From positions 3,596,001 through 3,660,000 of the forward strand of contig OX579637.1 of the NCBI GenBank assembly GCA_951230915.1: a stretch of DNA of 64,000 nucleotides, in the 5' to 3' direction. The translations under genes were made by a program, and so were the position numbers. Position 1 is the stretch's first letter. Every line of letters begins with the position of its first letter. The notes under the pieces were generated by a model. It was not told the DNA's origin and ran no database searches. It saw only the letters and a list, made by a program, of their open reading frames with translations. Source of the DNA: Antitrichia curtipendula (lineage: Eukaryota; Streptophyta; Bryopsida; Hypnales; Leucodontaceae). Below are positions 22,301 to 34,705 of the stretch, in pieces.

Positions 22301-24921
22301 CGTAATTTTAGAATGGGAATTGTCTCTTGAAAAGTAATTCTTAAATTGAATTCTAATAATTTATGTGCAAACTAGTTGGGATTGCCTTTCAATGAATTTG
22401 TAAATATGTTCAAATCAAACATCAATAGTATTGTCCAAAAATTAAAAGAATTTCTTGTATAGTGTTTAGTATTTAATTAGTAATGGGCCCTAAACTATTT
22501 TAGAAAGGTGTTCATTTTGACATCTCTAAAATGTATGTCTATTTTCACCAATCAATTTACCAAAAAAATTAGACTATTTAAGGAAATTTTCAATGCTAGA
22601 GGTAGAAATTATAATCCTAAACCCTTTTTCAAGATAACTCTTCAAAATTCATTTGAATCATATCTAAAAATAGTTCCAAACTTCTAACAATATACAAGGA
22701 TTTTTTTCATTATGCTTCACGTAAACTTCTTTGATGCAAACTTCAAGAATTTTTTTATACATTTCTTTAGAACACATTTGTATATTGTTCAGATTCCTTG
22801 GGTCTTTAAGGGATTAGATTTCAAACATTAAATACACGCAACACATGGAAGTTCACGAAATTGTGATTTTTTATTTATTTGTCCTACATTGATGGTTATG
22901 GGGTTAGTTCTCTAACTTATATGTAGATTTTTAATATGTTGTTTTGTAAATATTCTATGAATTTGTATTTTTATGAGGGAGTTTGAAATGAATTTTTTCA
23001 TTTCCATTACTTTAAGGGTTCTAATTAAAAAAATTCATGGACTTCATAGCTTAAAGCCACAACAAGTTGTGAACATTTAAAATAGTTAAAGTTCATGATG
23101 TTACAAATTTAAATGTTTTTTCACAAATTCAATTGCAATATGAAAGCAATGTCACTTTTTTACTATACTTTATTTGCTTGAATATTAAGAGTTCATATAT
23201 TTGATCATGAAATGTATGAAGAAAATACCGGAAGAAGTTTTAAGAATATTACTACTTACAATTCATGGGAATATAGAATCCAAGTGTATATGCATGTTTG
23301 TAATAGTGAGTTTCAAAATAATTTATTCATTATTTTGCTATACGTGATTAACTATATTCTATTATACACAAGTGTCTTTAAGGTACAACATAAAATTACT
23401 CTCAATTTATTTTCCACTTGTTAGATTTGATGTCTCAAAAAAATTTTAATTATAATATCACGGACTTCACCTAGAAAACTTTTGAAGTTCGTGCCAGTGT
23501 TTTTTTTTCCGGCGATTTGGTGCAAAATTGCACCAAAATTTTTGACCTAGCACCAAGCCTATAGGAAATTTTTAGTAAAATTTTGGATGAAATCGCCAAA
23601 AACCTTCAAGTTCAAGAAAAATCTTGGATGAAATCGCCACATTGTGAATGAAAATAGAATTATAGATATGTAGTATCACATTTTCTATACAACACTTGGA
23701 TGAATGTTGAAACTTGGAGCACCACCATAACATTTAATATCGCCACTTCGCCACTTCATGGAAAATGAAAAAAAAAACACTGGTTCGTGCATGAATTTGT
23801 TTTTTCACGTGGTGGCAATTTCTTTCCTACATGTCAACCTCAAAAGAACAATGAACAATCACTCCTAGTTTTTGTTGGCATGTGCTGAAATTACCCTAAA
23901 CCCTTTTAATATTGTCATGGATTATTTAAACCCTAAACACTAAACCCTAAATCCTAAATCCTAACCTTACTCTGAACTTCCAGAATCTAAACTTTGAAAG
24001 TCTTGACGGTAAAGTGGAATTCCAGTACTATAAAAAATAATTATTCAGAGCCATATTTTGGTTTGTAAAGTTTTTTTTTACTATAAAAGGAAAAGGAATT
24101 TTCCTGACGTATACACTATACAAGGAAATCGACTTCAAAAAGAGCCCAATGACATTCCAACAAAGCTAGAATCCACTTAATATAAACAAAAGTAATTACT
24201 ATGCGCTAATTAAGTATTCCAGAAAACAAGTGCGGAAAGGCGAATAAATTAGGATAAGGCTATAAATTAGAATTCTACCTGGCGTTGATGACATTTTTCC
24301 AATTGTTAGAGGACACGTCAATAGACGGAAGTCAACAAGCTTTAATAAAGGGAATCCTTGAAAATCTGCTTGCCCCATAACATCCGTGAAGCTTGTGGTT
24401 TATTCTAGAATTAGATGGCGCTTCATAGTATACAGCTGCCCAAGGTATGAGGAATCCCAGGGCTCCTGAAATTAGAGGCATGGATTTCAAACTCATGGCA
24501 TGGGTTGGCGCAATTTTATTTTCGCCAAGAATTCTTTTGTGCATCGTCAACCAAGATGCAGCCATCTCTGTCCACCTTTCTCTTCAACCAAGTCGATTTC
24601 TGTGCGCGTTGCTCTCTTTGTGTGCGTGTTGTACTAGCATTGTTATTTTCTGTGGAGAATTCAGGAGTTTCTCTTTGGGATTGCATCACGAACGTGTAGT
24701 TTGTATCCGCTTCCTTCCTTAAGAAAGTACTTCATCTCATCCTGTTTCTGGTAATGTGCTTGTACCTTCTCAATCAGTATTGGAACTTGAATCACGAACT
24801 TGAAGGGAGTTTTACATGAATTTCCATTTGCTTCACAAGGGCAACTAATTGCGTAGGTATTCACTTGTCAAGTGTGCATTTCATGTTCCTTCTCTTCCAA
24901 TGCACCGGATTTTCATTAAGT
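19391..24921. other. AT-rich intergenic DNA with two short telomere-like tracts
   Basis: About 5.5 kb without a supportable gene. Short telomere-like tracts occur at about 21792-21830 (GGGTTTAGGG type) and 23888-23975 (CCCTAAA type). Two cTTGGATGAAATCGCCA-like copies occur near 23580-23640. The part from ~24300 is less AT-rich and may be the promoter and leader exon of DUF7869 copy 1. Confidence 0.45.
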
Positions 24922-25121
24922 AAGGTTGTTACCCAATTTACAATGACACGCGTATGATACTGTCTGAGAGTGATGCCTTAATTTTTGGAGTTACTAAAAA
25001 TAGTAATATTATTGTTAAAAATGAGTTAGTTCCGTAAAATACGGGATTATTGTACACATGAAAGGTATATTATTGAATGTTACGACTTAGACATCATGTA
25101 TATAGAGGCGACCGATTGCAC

Positions 25122-25949
25122 TTTAGTGCTAGTCGCGCTAAAATGCATATGCATTCTCTGTGAAATGAGGTGATTGCACTTTAGCGCTGGTCGCGCTAAA
25201 GTGCATATGCCATGTAATTAATGTCAACGGGCTGCACTTTAGCGCTAGTCGCGCAAAAGTGCATTTGCATTCTTTGTAGAGTGACCCGATTGCACTTTAG
25301 CGCTAGTCGCGCTAAAGTGCATATGCATTCGCTGTGAAATGAGGCGATTGCACTTTAGCGCTGGTCGCGCTAAAGTGCATATGCCATGTAATTAATGTCA
25401 ACGGGCTGCACTTTAGCACTAGTCGCGCTAAAGTGCATATGCATTCTATGTAGAGTGACCCGATTGCACTTTAGCGCTAGTCGCGCTAAAGTACATATGC
25501 CATATATGTAAGGCCAATGGGTTGCACTTTAGCGCTAATCGCGCTAAAGTGCATTTTCAGTATTTGTGAAATGAATTGATTACACTTTAGCGCGACTAGC
25601 GCTAAACTGCATATGCAGTCACTGTAAAATGACCCGGCTGCACTATTGAGGTAGTCGCGCTGAATCGCAGGTTCTCTCCATTGAAGATCATCTATCGCAC
25701 TATAGCGCGACTAGCACTGAAGTGCATATGTACTCTACGAAAAATGAACTTATTTCACTTTGGCGATAGTTGGGGTAAAATTTAAATACTATCTATAAAT
25801 TATGACCCAACTGCACTTTAGCGCTAGTCGCGCTAAAATGAATATGGCCTCCATGGATGGTAGTTTGATTGCACTCTAACGCTAGTCGCGCTAGAAGGAC
25901 GATGTACTTGAATAATTACTAATTGCTCATTGGCCATAGTCGTGCTATG
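25122..25949. repeat. Palindrome array B, exact 58-bp phase
   Basis: Fifteen 21-bp sites starting at 25122, 25180, 25238, 25296, 25354, 25412, 25470, 25528, 25586, 25644, 25701, 25759, 25817, 25875 and ~25929. Nearly every interval is 58 bp (57 and 54 at two places). The consensus has arms TTTAGCGC and GCGCTAAA around TAGTC, and the palindrome extends outward with TGCAC/GTGCA. Sites from 25644 on are mutated but keep the phase. A 174-bp (three-unit) higher-order repeat is visible, for example the CTGGTCGC variant at 25187 and 25361. The array precedes DUF7869 copy 1 and lies in its predicted leader intron. Confidence 0.95.
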
Positions 25950-26137
25950 AAGCATACGTCCTTTACGTGTCTTGAATTTGAATTGCAATTTATGGCTTCT
26001 AATAATTGCACAGAATTCATGATGAATATGTGATCAACAACGTTTGAGAACTAATTAATAGAATTGTCATGACGGTTATGGTTTATGTTCTTTAAGACCC
26101 TGAATGCTTTTTTGTTTTACTTTGTTGTTCAGGTGTC

Positions 26138-28962
26138 ATGGATTCAGCCACGGGCATGGACTTATCGGACGATGAGTTCCAGATTCTTCAACAAATGAAT
26201 GCTGGTGTTCTGAGTGTGAAGGTATTCCGCGTTGGCTGTGGAATACAAAGTGTGTTAAGCTGTATAATGCTGAGGGCGTGCTTGTTGGTGAAGGTACCTG
26301 CCACAGCGTGAACTCTGATCTTGTTCTTGGTGCCAGTGGGCCTCTCGGTGACACTCATGTATCAGTGCACATTTCAGTATCACATTCTGAAGTGGACCTT
26401 TCAGAGGAACTTGTTTACTCATTGCTAGCTTGGCCTATTCAACTGGTTCATTATCGTGGATCAAGTTTGCATGATCATGAGGCTAGGGACAATTTCAACC
26501 GTCTACAAGCATCACTTCTAAACCCGCCTTCTGCAACACTTGCAAGACCATATGCAAGTGCCATTAGAAACCCGCCTCATGAAACCGCTGTCAAAACAAA
26601 AGACCTCCTAATGTAGGAGTCAATTAACTTGGTGTCCAGCAAAGTGTGTTGCAGCAAGAATTGTGTTCAGCCATTTCCTAGGGAAAAAATTCGAGCTTTT
26701 CGAGAACACATGTATCGAAATTCTACTTTCAAGCATAGAGCTTTCATGAAGACTGATGTGCACAGACATATTCATGAAGATGCACGCTGAGGAAAGATGG
26801 TGACAACTGAAAAGATAGATGTGTGTTTGCGCGCATGGATGCATATTGCGGGGGTTGTTGAGTCTACATTCTATCGCTACTTGAAATACATGAAGGATCA
26901 ACGGGAAGCAAGGGATCACGGTAATACAGGACTACTAAAGCCTAGAGAGCATACCAAATAAGCCACAGCTTCCTTGAAGTGCATCCTAGACAAGGAAGCC
27001 GATCACATGCCACATTGTACAAGGACTTTGAAGGCAGGTGACAAGATTGTGTCCAAGATTCTTCTGGCCTCATTTCAATGGAAGGATCAATTGAAGAGAC
27101 TTAATGAAACCAATGCAGCTTTTGGTTTGAAGGGAATTTCAACTTCGAACTTGAGCAAGATTAGATCAACCAAGTTCCAAGAGTATGATATGAAAAAGCC
27201 AGGAGATAATTTTGCTCGGTGCGCTACTTGTGACAATTATAATGAGCTTATCAAGGGTGCTATCAGTGGATCCCAAACCGCTATGAAGTGGTGTAGGAGA
27301 TTGAATAAGCATCTCACCATTGCTCGTGCCCACAGGGATGTGTATTACATTAACCGCGATTTGTCATTCAATTCTCCGCATGAATGTGTTACAATCATAC
27401 ACGACAAGATGGACTACGCAAAAACCGCTTGTCCGATCTTTTCTCACAGGAGTAAAGAACTTGATGGCCTGATGAAGCTACCCGTTTTTGTGACGGGCAT
27501 GATTGCGCATGGCCATGCAGATGTGCACTACGCACATTACGGCTTGGATGTCTTCTTGCATGACTCCAACTATACCATTGGTTCAATGGCAAAGTTGTTG
27601 CGAGATTTAGAGTTAGCGCCGAAGTCTTCTTCTCGGGAGTTGTTTGCGAATTTGAAGTCCACAAATTTATTTAAGGCCGTGCTAGAGGGTACGGACATGT
27701 GCTATGGGTCGTTACCGCCGCCACCAAATACCTTAACTCCAGCCACGCGGCTACCGCCCATTTTAAACGTGCAAATGGACAATGCCACTGGAGACAATAA
27801 GAATAGATATGTTTTCTGTTTTTGGTCTCTACTTATTGCAAACAAGATCTTCCGAGAAGTGTATGTGAACTTCATGATTGTGGGTCATACGCATGACGAT
27901 ATTGATGCGCTATTTGGAAGATGGAGCATGGATTTGAAGAAGGAGAACTTCCCAACAATACCAGCGCTAATGAAGTCGTTCATGGATGTGGATTCCGTCC
28001 CTACCATTCTTCACCTTATTGAAGAGGTGCCCGACTTCAAGGGTTTTATAGCAGGGTCATTTGTAGATGGCGATGACATCCTTGTTGGGCACACAAGACC
28101 ACATCAATTGAAGTTCTATCTAGATTCAACGGGGTGCCCTGTCATGAAGTACAAAAAATTTTGCACTGATGCCGACTGGTTAGGGGAAGAGGGAAGAGGC
28201 ATTAAGTTGTGGAAAGAAGATGCTGAAGGGCGAAGTTTGTGGCCACGCGGTGCACCTTTGCCTGTTCCGCTGAAGCCTATGAAAGGCTTGGAAGATATTG
28301 TCAAAGGTATGACGGGGTTTGTGAAATATTGGGACAATTTATGCAATGCAGACGTCACCGGAGATTATCGAAGATGTTACGAGCATTTGGTGAAGTATTG
28401 GCGTAGCGTGAAGGTAGCGTTGATGGAACCGTTACCTACCTTTCATGTTTTGAGGGACGGTTTTTGGCCAACTACACGTATTCAAGCAAGTGAAGTGGAT
28501 GAATTAGACGATGACGGTGAGGAGCGTGAAGAGTTTGGGGAGGATGACCCATACGTTGGGCCATTGAGTGGTCGTCCAAATCCATCCTTCTGAGTGGCTC
28601 GAGATTTGTTCGAAGGCTATTTTGTTGCAGTTCAACCCACAGACGGTGACTCTCACCCAGTTTGGATTGCAAGGGCATTGTCTGGTCTGAATTCCAATCC
28701 AGAGAATCCGAATTGTATTCTTATTCAATACTTCCGTCCAACATCAAGGAATCAGGATGTTCAAGATTTCTACACCGAATGGGACAGCGAAAGAGCTCTA
28801 CGTTGGAAGATTGATGAAATTGAACCTCCTATTTGGCAACATACGGATGCTCTTATGACAGCATGGAAGTCGAAGATCCAAAAAGACACTGTGGAGTGCA
28901 TGATCAAGATCCTTACTATACAAATTGAAGTCATCAACCAGAGTTTGGTTTCATATAATTGA
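26138..28962 (+). pseudogene. DUF7869-type element protein, copy 1
   Basis: The predicted leader-intron acceptor TTGTTGTTCAG ends at 26132, five nt before the ATG. It is collinear with the intact copy at 60138-62978: IPRWLWNT, LVGEGTCHS, CCSKNCVQPFPREKIR, NFARCATCD, IIHDKMDYAKT, QMDNATGDNKNRY, IVGHTHDDIDALFGRWS, and the C-terminal YFVAVQPTDGDSHPVWIARAL. Four premature stops: TAG 26614-26616, TGA 26788-26790, TAA 26959-26961 (aligned codon CAA in the intact copy) and TGA 28591-28593. One frameshift lies at ~26175-26206, near the N-terminus. No other indel breaks the frame over ~2.7 kb. It is very similar to the intact copy, so it probably decayed recently. Confidence 0.85.
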
Positions 28963-29334
28963 AAAGCCATATCCACATATGTGTATATGTGGCATGTTTT
29001 GTTTTGTATTTAACATATTTATATTGTGTATAATAGATGGAATTTATATATTGTAATAGATGGCATAGGTTTGAATTTTGTTGTTTTGGATTTATAGTTT
29101 GATATTGCTTGTATGTTTTGAAATATATGTCTTGTTTTTATAAAACAAGAATATTCAAATTCAATTTTAATCTATTTCTTTATGTACTTTTGAGTTTAAT
29201 TTTTTCTCTTTTTTCCATCATTTTACTTTATTTTTCGAGAGCATGTATGTTATAACATCTATGAACATTAAATTTGAAAGTGTGATGCAATTGAAAAAAT
29301 GAGTAGTGTGTATGACCACTTTGTTTTTGATAGC

Positions 29335-29436
29335 CATGTTAAGCACTTGTCACATTCCAGATACTTAGGGGGCTATTTGGTTGTTACAACTTTCCTAGTT
29401 GCCTGCATAAGTCATTAAGCAACACCAAGTCATGCA
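29335..29436 (+). repeat. 3' flanking segment shared by DUF7869 copies 1 and 3
   Basis: Contains ATGTTAAGCACTT, a G-run, TTTGGTTGTTACAA, TTTCCT and ACCAAGTCATG in the same order as the reverse complement of 59684-59778. It begins ~370 bp after the gene's stop; its counterpart begins ~360 bp after the stop of the intact copy. It is probably part of the element's 3' end, or an associated insertion. Confidence 0.6.
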
Positions 29437-30439
29437 TGTCTCTTACTAGGGGGGGAGGCACTTATGTTCCCCGTGTCAGAGGCCGACATGGAGAAAGTTG
29501 AAGATGAAAACGGGAGCTCAGTAATGTGGCACAATAAGTATGTGAAGTTCAGAACTTGAAGGCGCCGCAGCCCTAAATGCAGCTAAATGAGCGAGATGAT
29601 GTAGTTCAGTGTAAAGAATAGTCAAAATTGATGTTGATGCTTCTCTCAATGTAGAGCACCGTTGGATTGCTCTTTTTTTTTTATAGAAATGCATAATTTT
29701 CATTTTGGCGTCAATGGTGTTCTGGGAAATGCATTGCATAGTAACTGATTGCAAGCGTAAGTGTCTAGGGTTTGGCATGGACTATAGTAAGTCCAGGTGT
29801 GCAATCATATTCCGCACATTTAGAAGGGTCAATATGAAGCCTTTATTATGTTGTTTTTAGGCCTAATAGATTTGTAGTAAAGTCTTCCCGCTAAATAGTT
29901 GAACTGTTGAAGTCGTTATTATGCCAATGACGATGATGCTATAAGGGCACAACTTCACTGCGACTACGCATTGCTCTAAATGACTACTCCAAAATAGGAA
30001 GTAAAACAATCATAGGACTGCAGAGTGACTTTTTTTGTTTCTGTAGTGCCCTACATTCACATCTGCGTACTATAATGTAACTGTGAAATCACTACCAAAA
30101 CACCAATGACACTGTCGTACGCATTTCTAGTGACTCCTTCGCAACTCGACAATGACTACAAACACTGTCCACAAGTCATGTTACACAACTACGGGACGAC
30201 TCCATTGGAACTACGGCGTGACTGAAACCCCAAACCGTTAGTCCCAGTCATGGTTGTTATGCCGGACCTGGCGACATCGCGACACACAAACGTCATGCGA
30301 CATCTAGTAGACCCTCCGCAACATCACATAAAGTCAAATTTATCTTTGACTTTTCAAAAAATTACCTTCCTTTTACCTAAGCCACGTGGATTCCATGTGG
30401 CATCCGCGTGGCACACTCAGGTCCGCATGCGGGTGTGAC

Positions 30440-30620
30440 GTGTACGGGTGATTGCGGGTACACAGCAACCACGGGTAGGGGCGACTTCGTGTAAGGGCGA
30501 CCTCGGGTTGGGGCGAGCGCAAATAGGAGAACACGGGTGTAGGCGACCGCGAGTAGGAGAATACGAGTATGGGAGAATGTGGGTAAGGGAGACCGCGGCT
30601 GAGGCGACTTTGGGTGGACG
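30440..30620 (+). repeat. Degenerate GC-rich minisatellite
   Basis: Imperfect short units of the type GGGTAGGGGCGACC / GGGTAAGGGAGACCGCGG, about 15-20 nt each, immediately upstream of the RING-like gene. Confidence 0.5.
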
Positions 30621-30673
30621 CTCAAACCCACGGTCGCCCCCTCTTGGATCCAAAGTCGCGGAGGGTCTACTAG

Positions 30674-33178
30674 ATGTACAGAGATCCCATGGCTAGCGGA
30701 GGCAACAATGATGGGTTACTTCCTCTCCCCCAGACGACGCGCACTCCTAGTTACCTCAGGAAGGCTGACAAAGACAGGACTCGAAAGCGCAGGGGCACCC
30801 TACATAAGAAGCGGTTACATGTATTGAATAGTGAAAATCACATTGCTTTTAAAGGGTGGAATGAGGAGCCAGAGCCATAGACAATGCAGACCTGCGAAGA
30901 CTACATTGAATGGTGTCACATCAGCAAGATGTTTCCGGCGTGGCGCCATTATCACAACCGTCAGAATAACAAGGCAAATCTGAAGCATTGTGAAAATCCA
31001 GACTTCACTCAAAGGTGTATAGAATTGTGGCAGGCTATTTATAAAAACCCCAACTTAGACAAGAATGAAGTACCTCTCTTCATCGCTAGAGGAGCATATG
31101 CTGAGGTGGCCCTAAAAAAGGAGGTCGATTGGAGAACAATCAAGGAAACTACATACGCGGCACGTCCAACAAGCGGTGTTATGGCTTTTCCAGACGGGGG
31201 ACTTAAGCCTATTTGAAGTGCTCCTAAAAACAGAATAGCTACTGAAGTTCACAGTGATGATTCCAAAGAAGATCCTGATTCTAACGATACGCGGAAGCCA
31301 AAGATAGCACAAGACAAAGAAGACACTATGGGCCCCACCAAAATTCAAATTGAAAATGACAAGGACCGTTCAGCGTCACAAGGTCAAAGAGTGAAAAACC
31401 TCCCAATGGTGCGACGTTCAATTACGCGAATTGGGCCAGGATCAACTTCAGCAGTAGGTCCGGACCCACTGTTGCTAGCACAAGATGCCAACAACGTCTT
31501 CAAATTTGGTCTACACAATGACATGCCCATAGGAGCAGTTGTCCATGCTTCCATTCCTCAATCTATAGTGAGTCGAACTAACAACACTATGACTCTAGCT
31601 AAGGCTCTTGACCTCCTAAAGACCAAGGACATTAACATTGCTTTGCTGCAAAGCAATGTCAAGAAGTTGCAATCTGAGTGTGAACACAAAAATTGTCTCC
31701 TCTTTCAACAATCTATAGAACTGCAACGCCTCAGAGACAAAGTACAACACACTTTTACTTTGTCGGACATGGATGACGCCTTTCTTGAGCCGAATTCACA
31801 TCATTTGGACAAGGTTGTAGGCGACCTCACCGATGATTTGCTTCACCATTCTCCTCTTGCCAAGCGTGCCAAGCATTCTTCAATGACTCCAAATGCGCTT
31901 CTTACAGCAATCATGGAAGATACTACCACAAATGATCTCTAGGAGACCCAAGATTCACTCTCGTTTCCTGTGATTCCTCATTCCGTACAGTCGCAGTCGA
32001 GATTGGACCTCGAAAAAGAAAAGAAAATGCTTCAAGATTGGTTGTCACAGTTGGGGGCCACATACTATCATTGGAAGGTTGCATGCATCTTCTCAGTGGA
32101 CAGAGCACAACAAGTTGCAAAGGAATTGGAGAAAATTTCAAGAAACTTCGTTGTACAAGAGCCTAAACAAGAGTGCGGTCTCACGTCATGGGCATTGATG
32201 GAGGACATGTTCCCCACTAACATGGACTTGGCAAACAAGACCGACTGATTGATTGATTGGACAGAAAATGGTTGAGACCACAAAAAACAAATGTCCAGCC
32301 ATATCGAAGTGGAGGAAAAAAAGCTACTATGGCCACATCCTTCACCCTTTGTTTTGGACCCCACCAAATGTCCCATATGTCTAGAGCAATTTGGCCTCGA
32401 AGGTAGTTGGACACTTGGATCATGTACACATGTGTACCATCCTCAGTGTCCCATCATGCACTGTTTGATTAAACGTCGTTGCATTTTGTATTTAGCACCA
32501 TTCCATAATCGTTTGTACACCATGTTCAACTTGACGACTTACATGCCTCCTTCTTGGGAACACAACAGTGATACGACAGAAGACACCAGAATGTGGGGCC
32601 GAGACTTGCTCTGGAACTGGAGACAAGGAAACCATGATTTGGAAAAGGGAGTTGCTAGTTCCCAATTGAATTGGAAAACAGATCCGGAAGAAATTGCCAG
32701 AGTTGGAATCAAGCTGATGGGAAAAGGGCCACAAGGCGAAGGGAGGAGGGCATTCTTCTACCAGTGCCTTGGTAAATATTTCAATAAGAGCTCCGGAACC
32801 TTCAATTGGGGTCCTCATCCACAACGACACTGTTGAAATTTTCAAGGATTGAGGGTGGCCAATCAAGATGCAACGGCTTGTATGGATGAATTGGACAGCA
32901 TGTCTTACTTAGACTCTGTGTATGGGCCTTATTACCAAACTCAAGCCCTCGACTATCTGTTGGAAGAACACTCTTCAAAGACCACAAAGATCCTTGAAGC
33001 TCTAAAGAATTCCAACGTCCTGGAATCCATTTTGAAGGCGGAGGGACCAGCTTCACAAACTCGTGCCAAGCGTAAGCTTAGTGTTGGGGAATCATTCACC
33101 TACGAGCGTGGCAAAGGAAGTGGTTCTCAAAACGACACAGATGTATCATCTAAACATTTTTGTTCTTTGTTTACGTGA
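30674..33178 (+). pseudogene. RING-like element gene, one frame with six stops
   Basis: A single frame of ~835 codons with coding-like composition from end to end. It holds a basic N-terminus (RKADKDRTRKRRG), a segment with DYIEWCH and IARGAYAEVAL, a helical middle (LDLLKTKDINIALLQSN), and near codon 566 a zinc-binding motif CPICLEQF...CTHVYHPQC (Cys566, Cys569, Cys584, His586, His589, Cys592). This is RING-H2-like in its first half, but the last Cys pair is irregular. In-frame stops: 30878 TAG, 31214 TGA, 31940 TAG, 32246 TGA, 32273 TGA, 32834 TGA. No frameshift was found. It may belong to the same element class as the DUF7869 genes; no family is recognised. Confidence 0.65.
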
Positions 33179-33871
33179 ACATCTTTTTGTGTAATAGTAC
33201 ATGTGCTGTAAGGCCCCTAGCATAAAAGGCCATATTCATTAAAATGAGAGAAAAGGGAGTCTCTTTTTAGTTATATGCCTAAATTTAGTAAGCAAAAGGG
33301 TTCATTAATTTGAGACAATGCAATAAATCGAGACTTTAATATACCAAAAGAACTACAATTTTTTGTAAATATACAAATTAAGAATGTAATATGCCAAGAG
33401 AATTCCAAGTTTCTTGTACATATAAAAAGCAATAGCTACACATGTCATTTTGTTCATTACACATTCCATATCTCCTATTGGTATACGGATCTATTATAGT
33501 GCATTTAGTCTTAGAAACATCCAAGCATGACAATGGAAAACAATTAAGAAGCAATAAAATGCATGATTTAGTACAAAAAATAAAAATAAAAATATATTAT
33601 AGTTCACCAAATCAAAAACATCCAATTCTGAAATAACAAAGCAAATCAACACAATGAAGTAAAACAATTTGCAAGTTTTTTAGGCATCTAAAAAAAAACT
33701 ATCAATTTCTACAACACCTCACACACTTTTTGTAACCTTTTCTTTCTTTTGCTATTTTTTTTTTCTTAAGACTCTATTTTTCTAACTAATCTACAAACTC
33801 TTAAATTCCTAATCAATTGCTACGCCAGTATGCCAACAATCTATTCATCCTCACGTCGAGGATGCATTGCT
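33179..33871. other. Convergent intergenic region
   Basis: Separates the plus-strand RING-like gene from the minus-strand DUF7869 copy 2. AT-rich; contains ATTCATTAAAATGAGAG at 33231-33247, also found at 59344-59360. No gene seen. Confidence 0.5.
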
Positions 33872-34705
33872 TCATTTTGCAACAACACTAGCATCCACAG
33901 ATTCTTTAATGATGCTAATTTGCCTCTTGGGAATTTTGATTCGGAGATCTGAAGTTCCAGCCCTCATGCGTGGCTTCCAAGCCGTCATAATACAATCCGT
34001 ATGATTCCAATTTGGAGAGATAGCCGTGTCTTCACACCATGAATTTGCTTGATTGGTGTTCCACCCAGAATATGTAACCTCATCAATGTGCTGAAATGAC
34101 GTACACGTCCAATATTGCAATTGAATGTAATTGACATGTCCTGGATCTGGACTAGGATTTGTGAGTGCCCTTGCAAGCCAAAATGGACGAGGATCATCCT
34201 CAAGACGAACTGCAACAAAGTAAACTGCAAACATGTCACGAGCAACACGGAAAGAAGCACGTGGACGGTCACGCCTACGTCCAACAAAGGGTGCATCTTC
34301 CGTAAACTCCTCACGTATTGTGCCATCGTCTTGGTATTGGTCTTCTTCCTCATTAATGACTATAGAATTCGGCCAAAATCCATCCCGCAATGCTCCACGA
34401 GATGCAAGTGGTTCCTGTAGAGCGCTTCTCACACCTCCCCAATATTTCATCACTGCCTCATTCTTCCTTCGAAACTCTCCAGACAAGTCTTGGTTAGCCA
34501 TTGTTCCCCACAAATCAATGTATCCATCTAAACCCTTGCAAACCTCATCAAAACAACGCATTACTTGTGGTGCCAAAGGTAATGGATTGCCCCGAGGAAC
34601 TTTGGGACGCCCATCCACTGTCTCCTTCCACAAACGAATTCCCCCGCCTTTTTTTGGCAACCAATCCACGTCCGTACAAAGAATTATGTATTGCATTAAG
34701 GGCCA
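33872..34705 (-). pseudogene. DUF7869 copy 2, C-terminal part
   Basis: The open C-terminal ~276 codons of the gene whose N-terminal part is at 39940-41932. It begins LMQYIILCTDVDW and continues ALRDGFWPN and FRVARDMFAVYFVAV, with PFWLARAL. This last part aligns with YFVAVRPADGDSRPVWIVRAL of the intact copy and looks like a small beta-rich C-terminal domain. The split is caused by the 34706-39939 insertion; the bases at 34701-34705 are one copy of its target duplication. Confidence 0.85.

Larger units (their letters stand above)
28963..30673. other. 3' flank of copy 1 and spacer, no gene
   Basis: AT-rich 3' UTR-like DNA. A segment at 29335-29436 also occurs downstream of the intact DUF7869 copy. 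From ~30000 on, nothing is recognised except the GC-rich repeat at 30440-30620. Confidence 0.4.

Noticed and set aside
20605..23424. Short AT-rich frames
   Set aside because: Composition is as expected for AT-rich non-coding DNA, with no conserved motifs.
25122..25949. CRISPR-like regular repeats
   Set aside because: The spacers are themselves repeated in 174-bp blocks, the repeats are full palindromes, and the context is eukaryotic.
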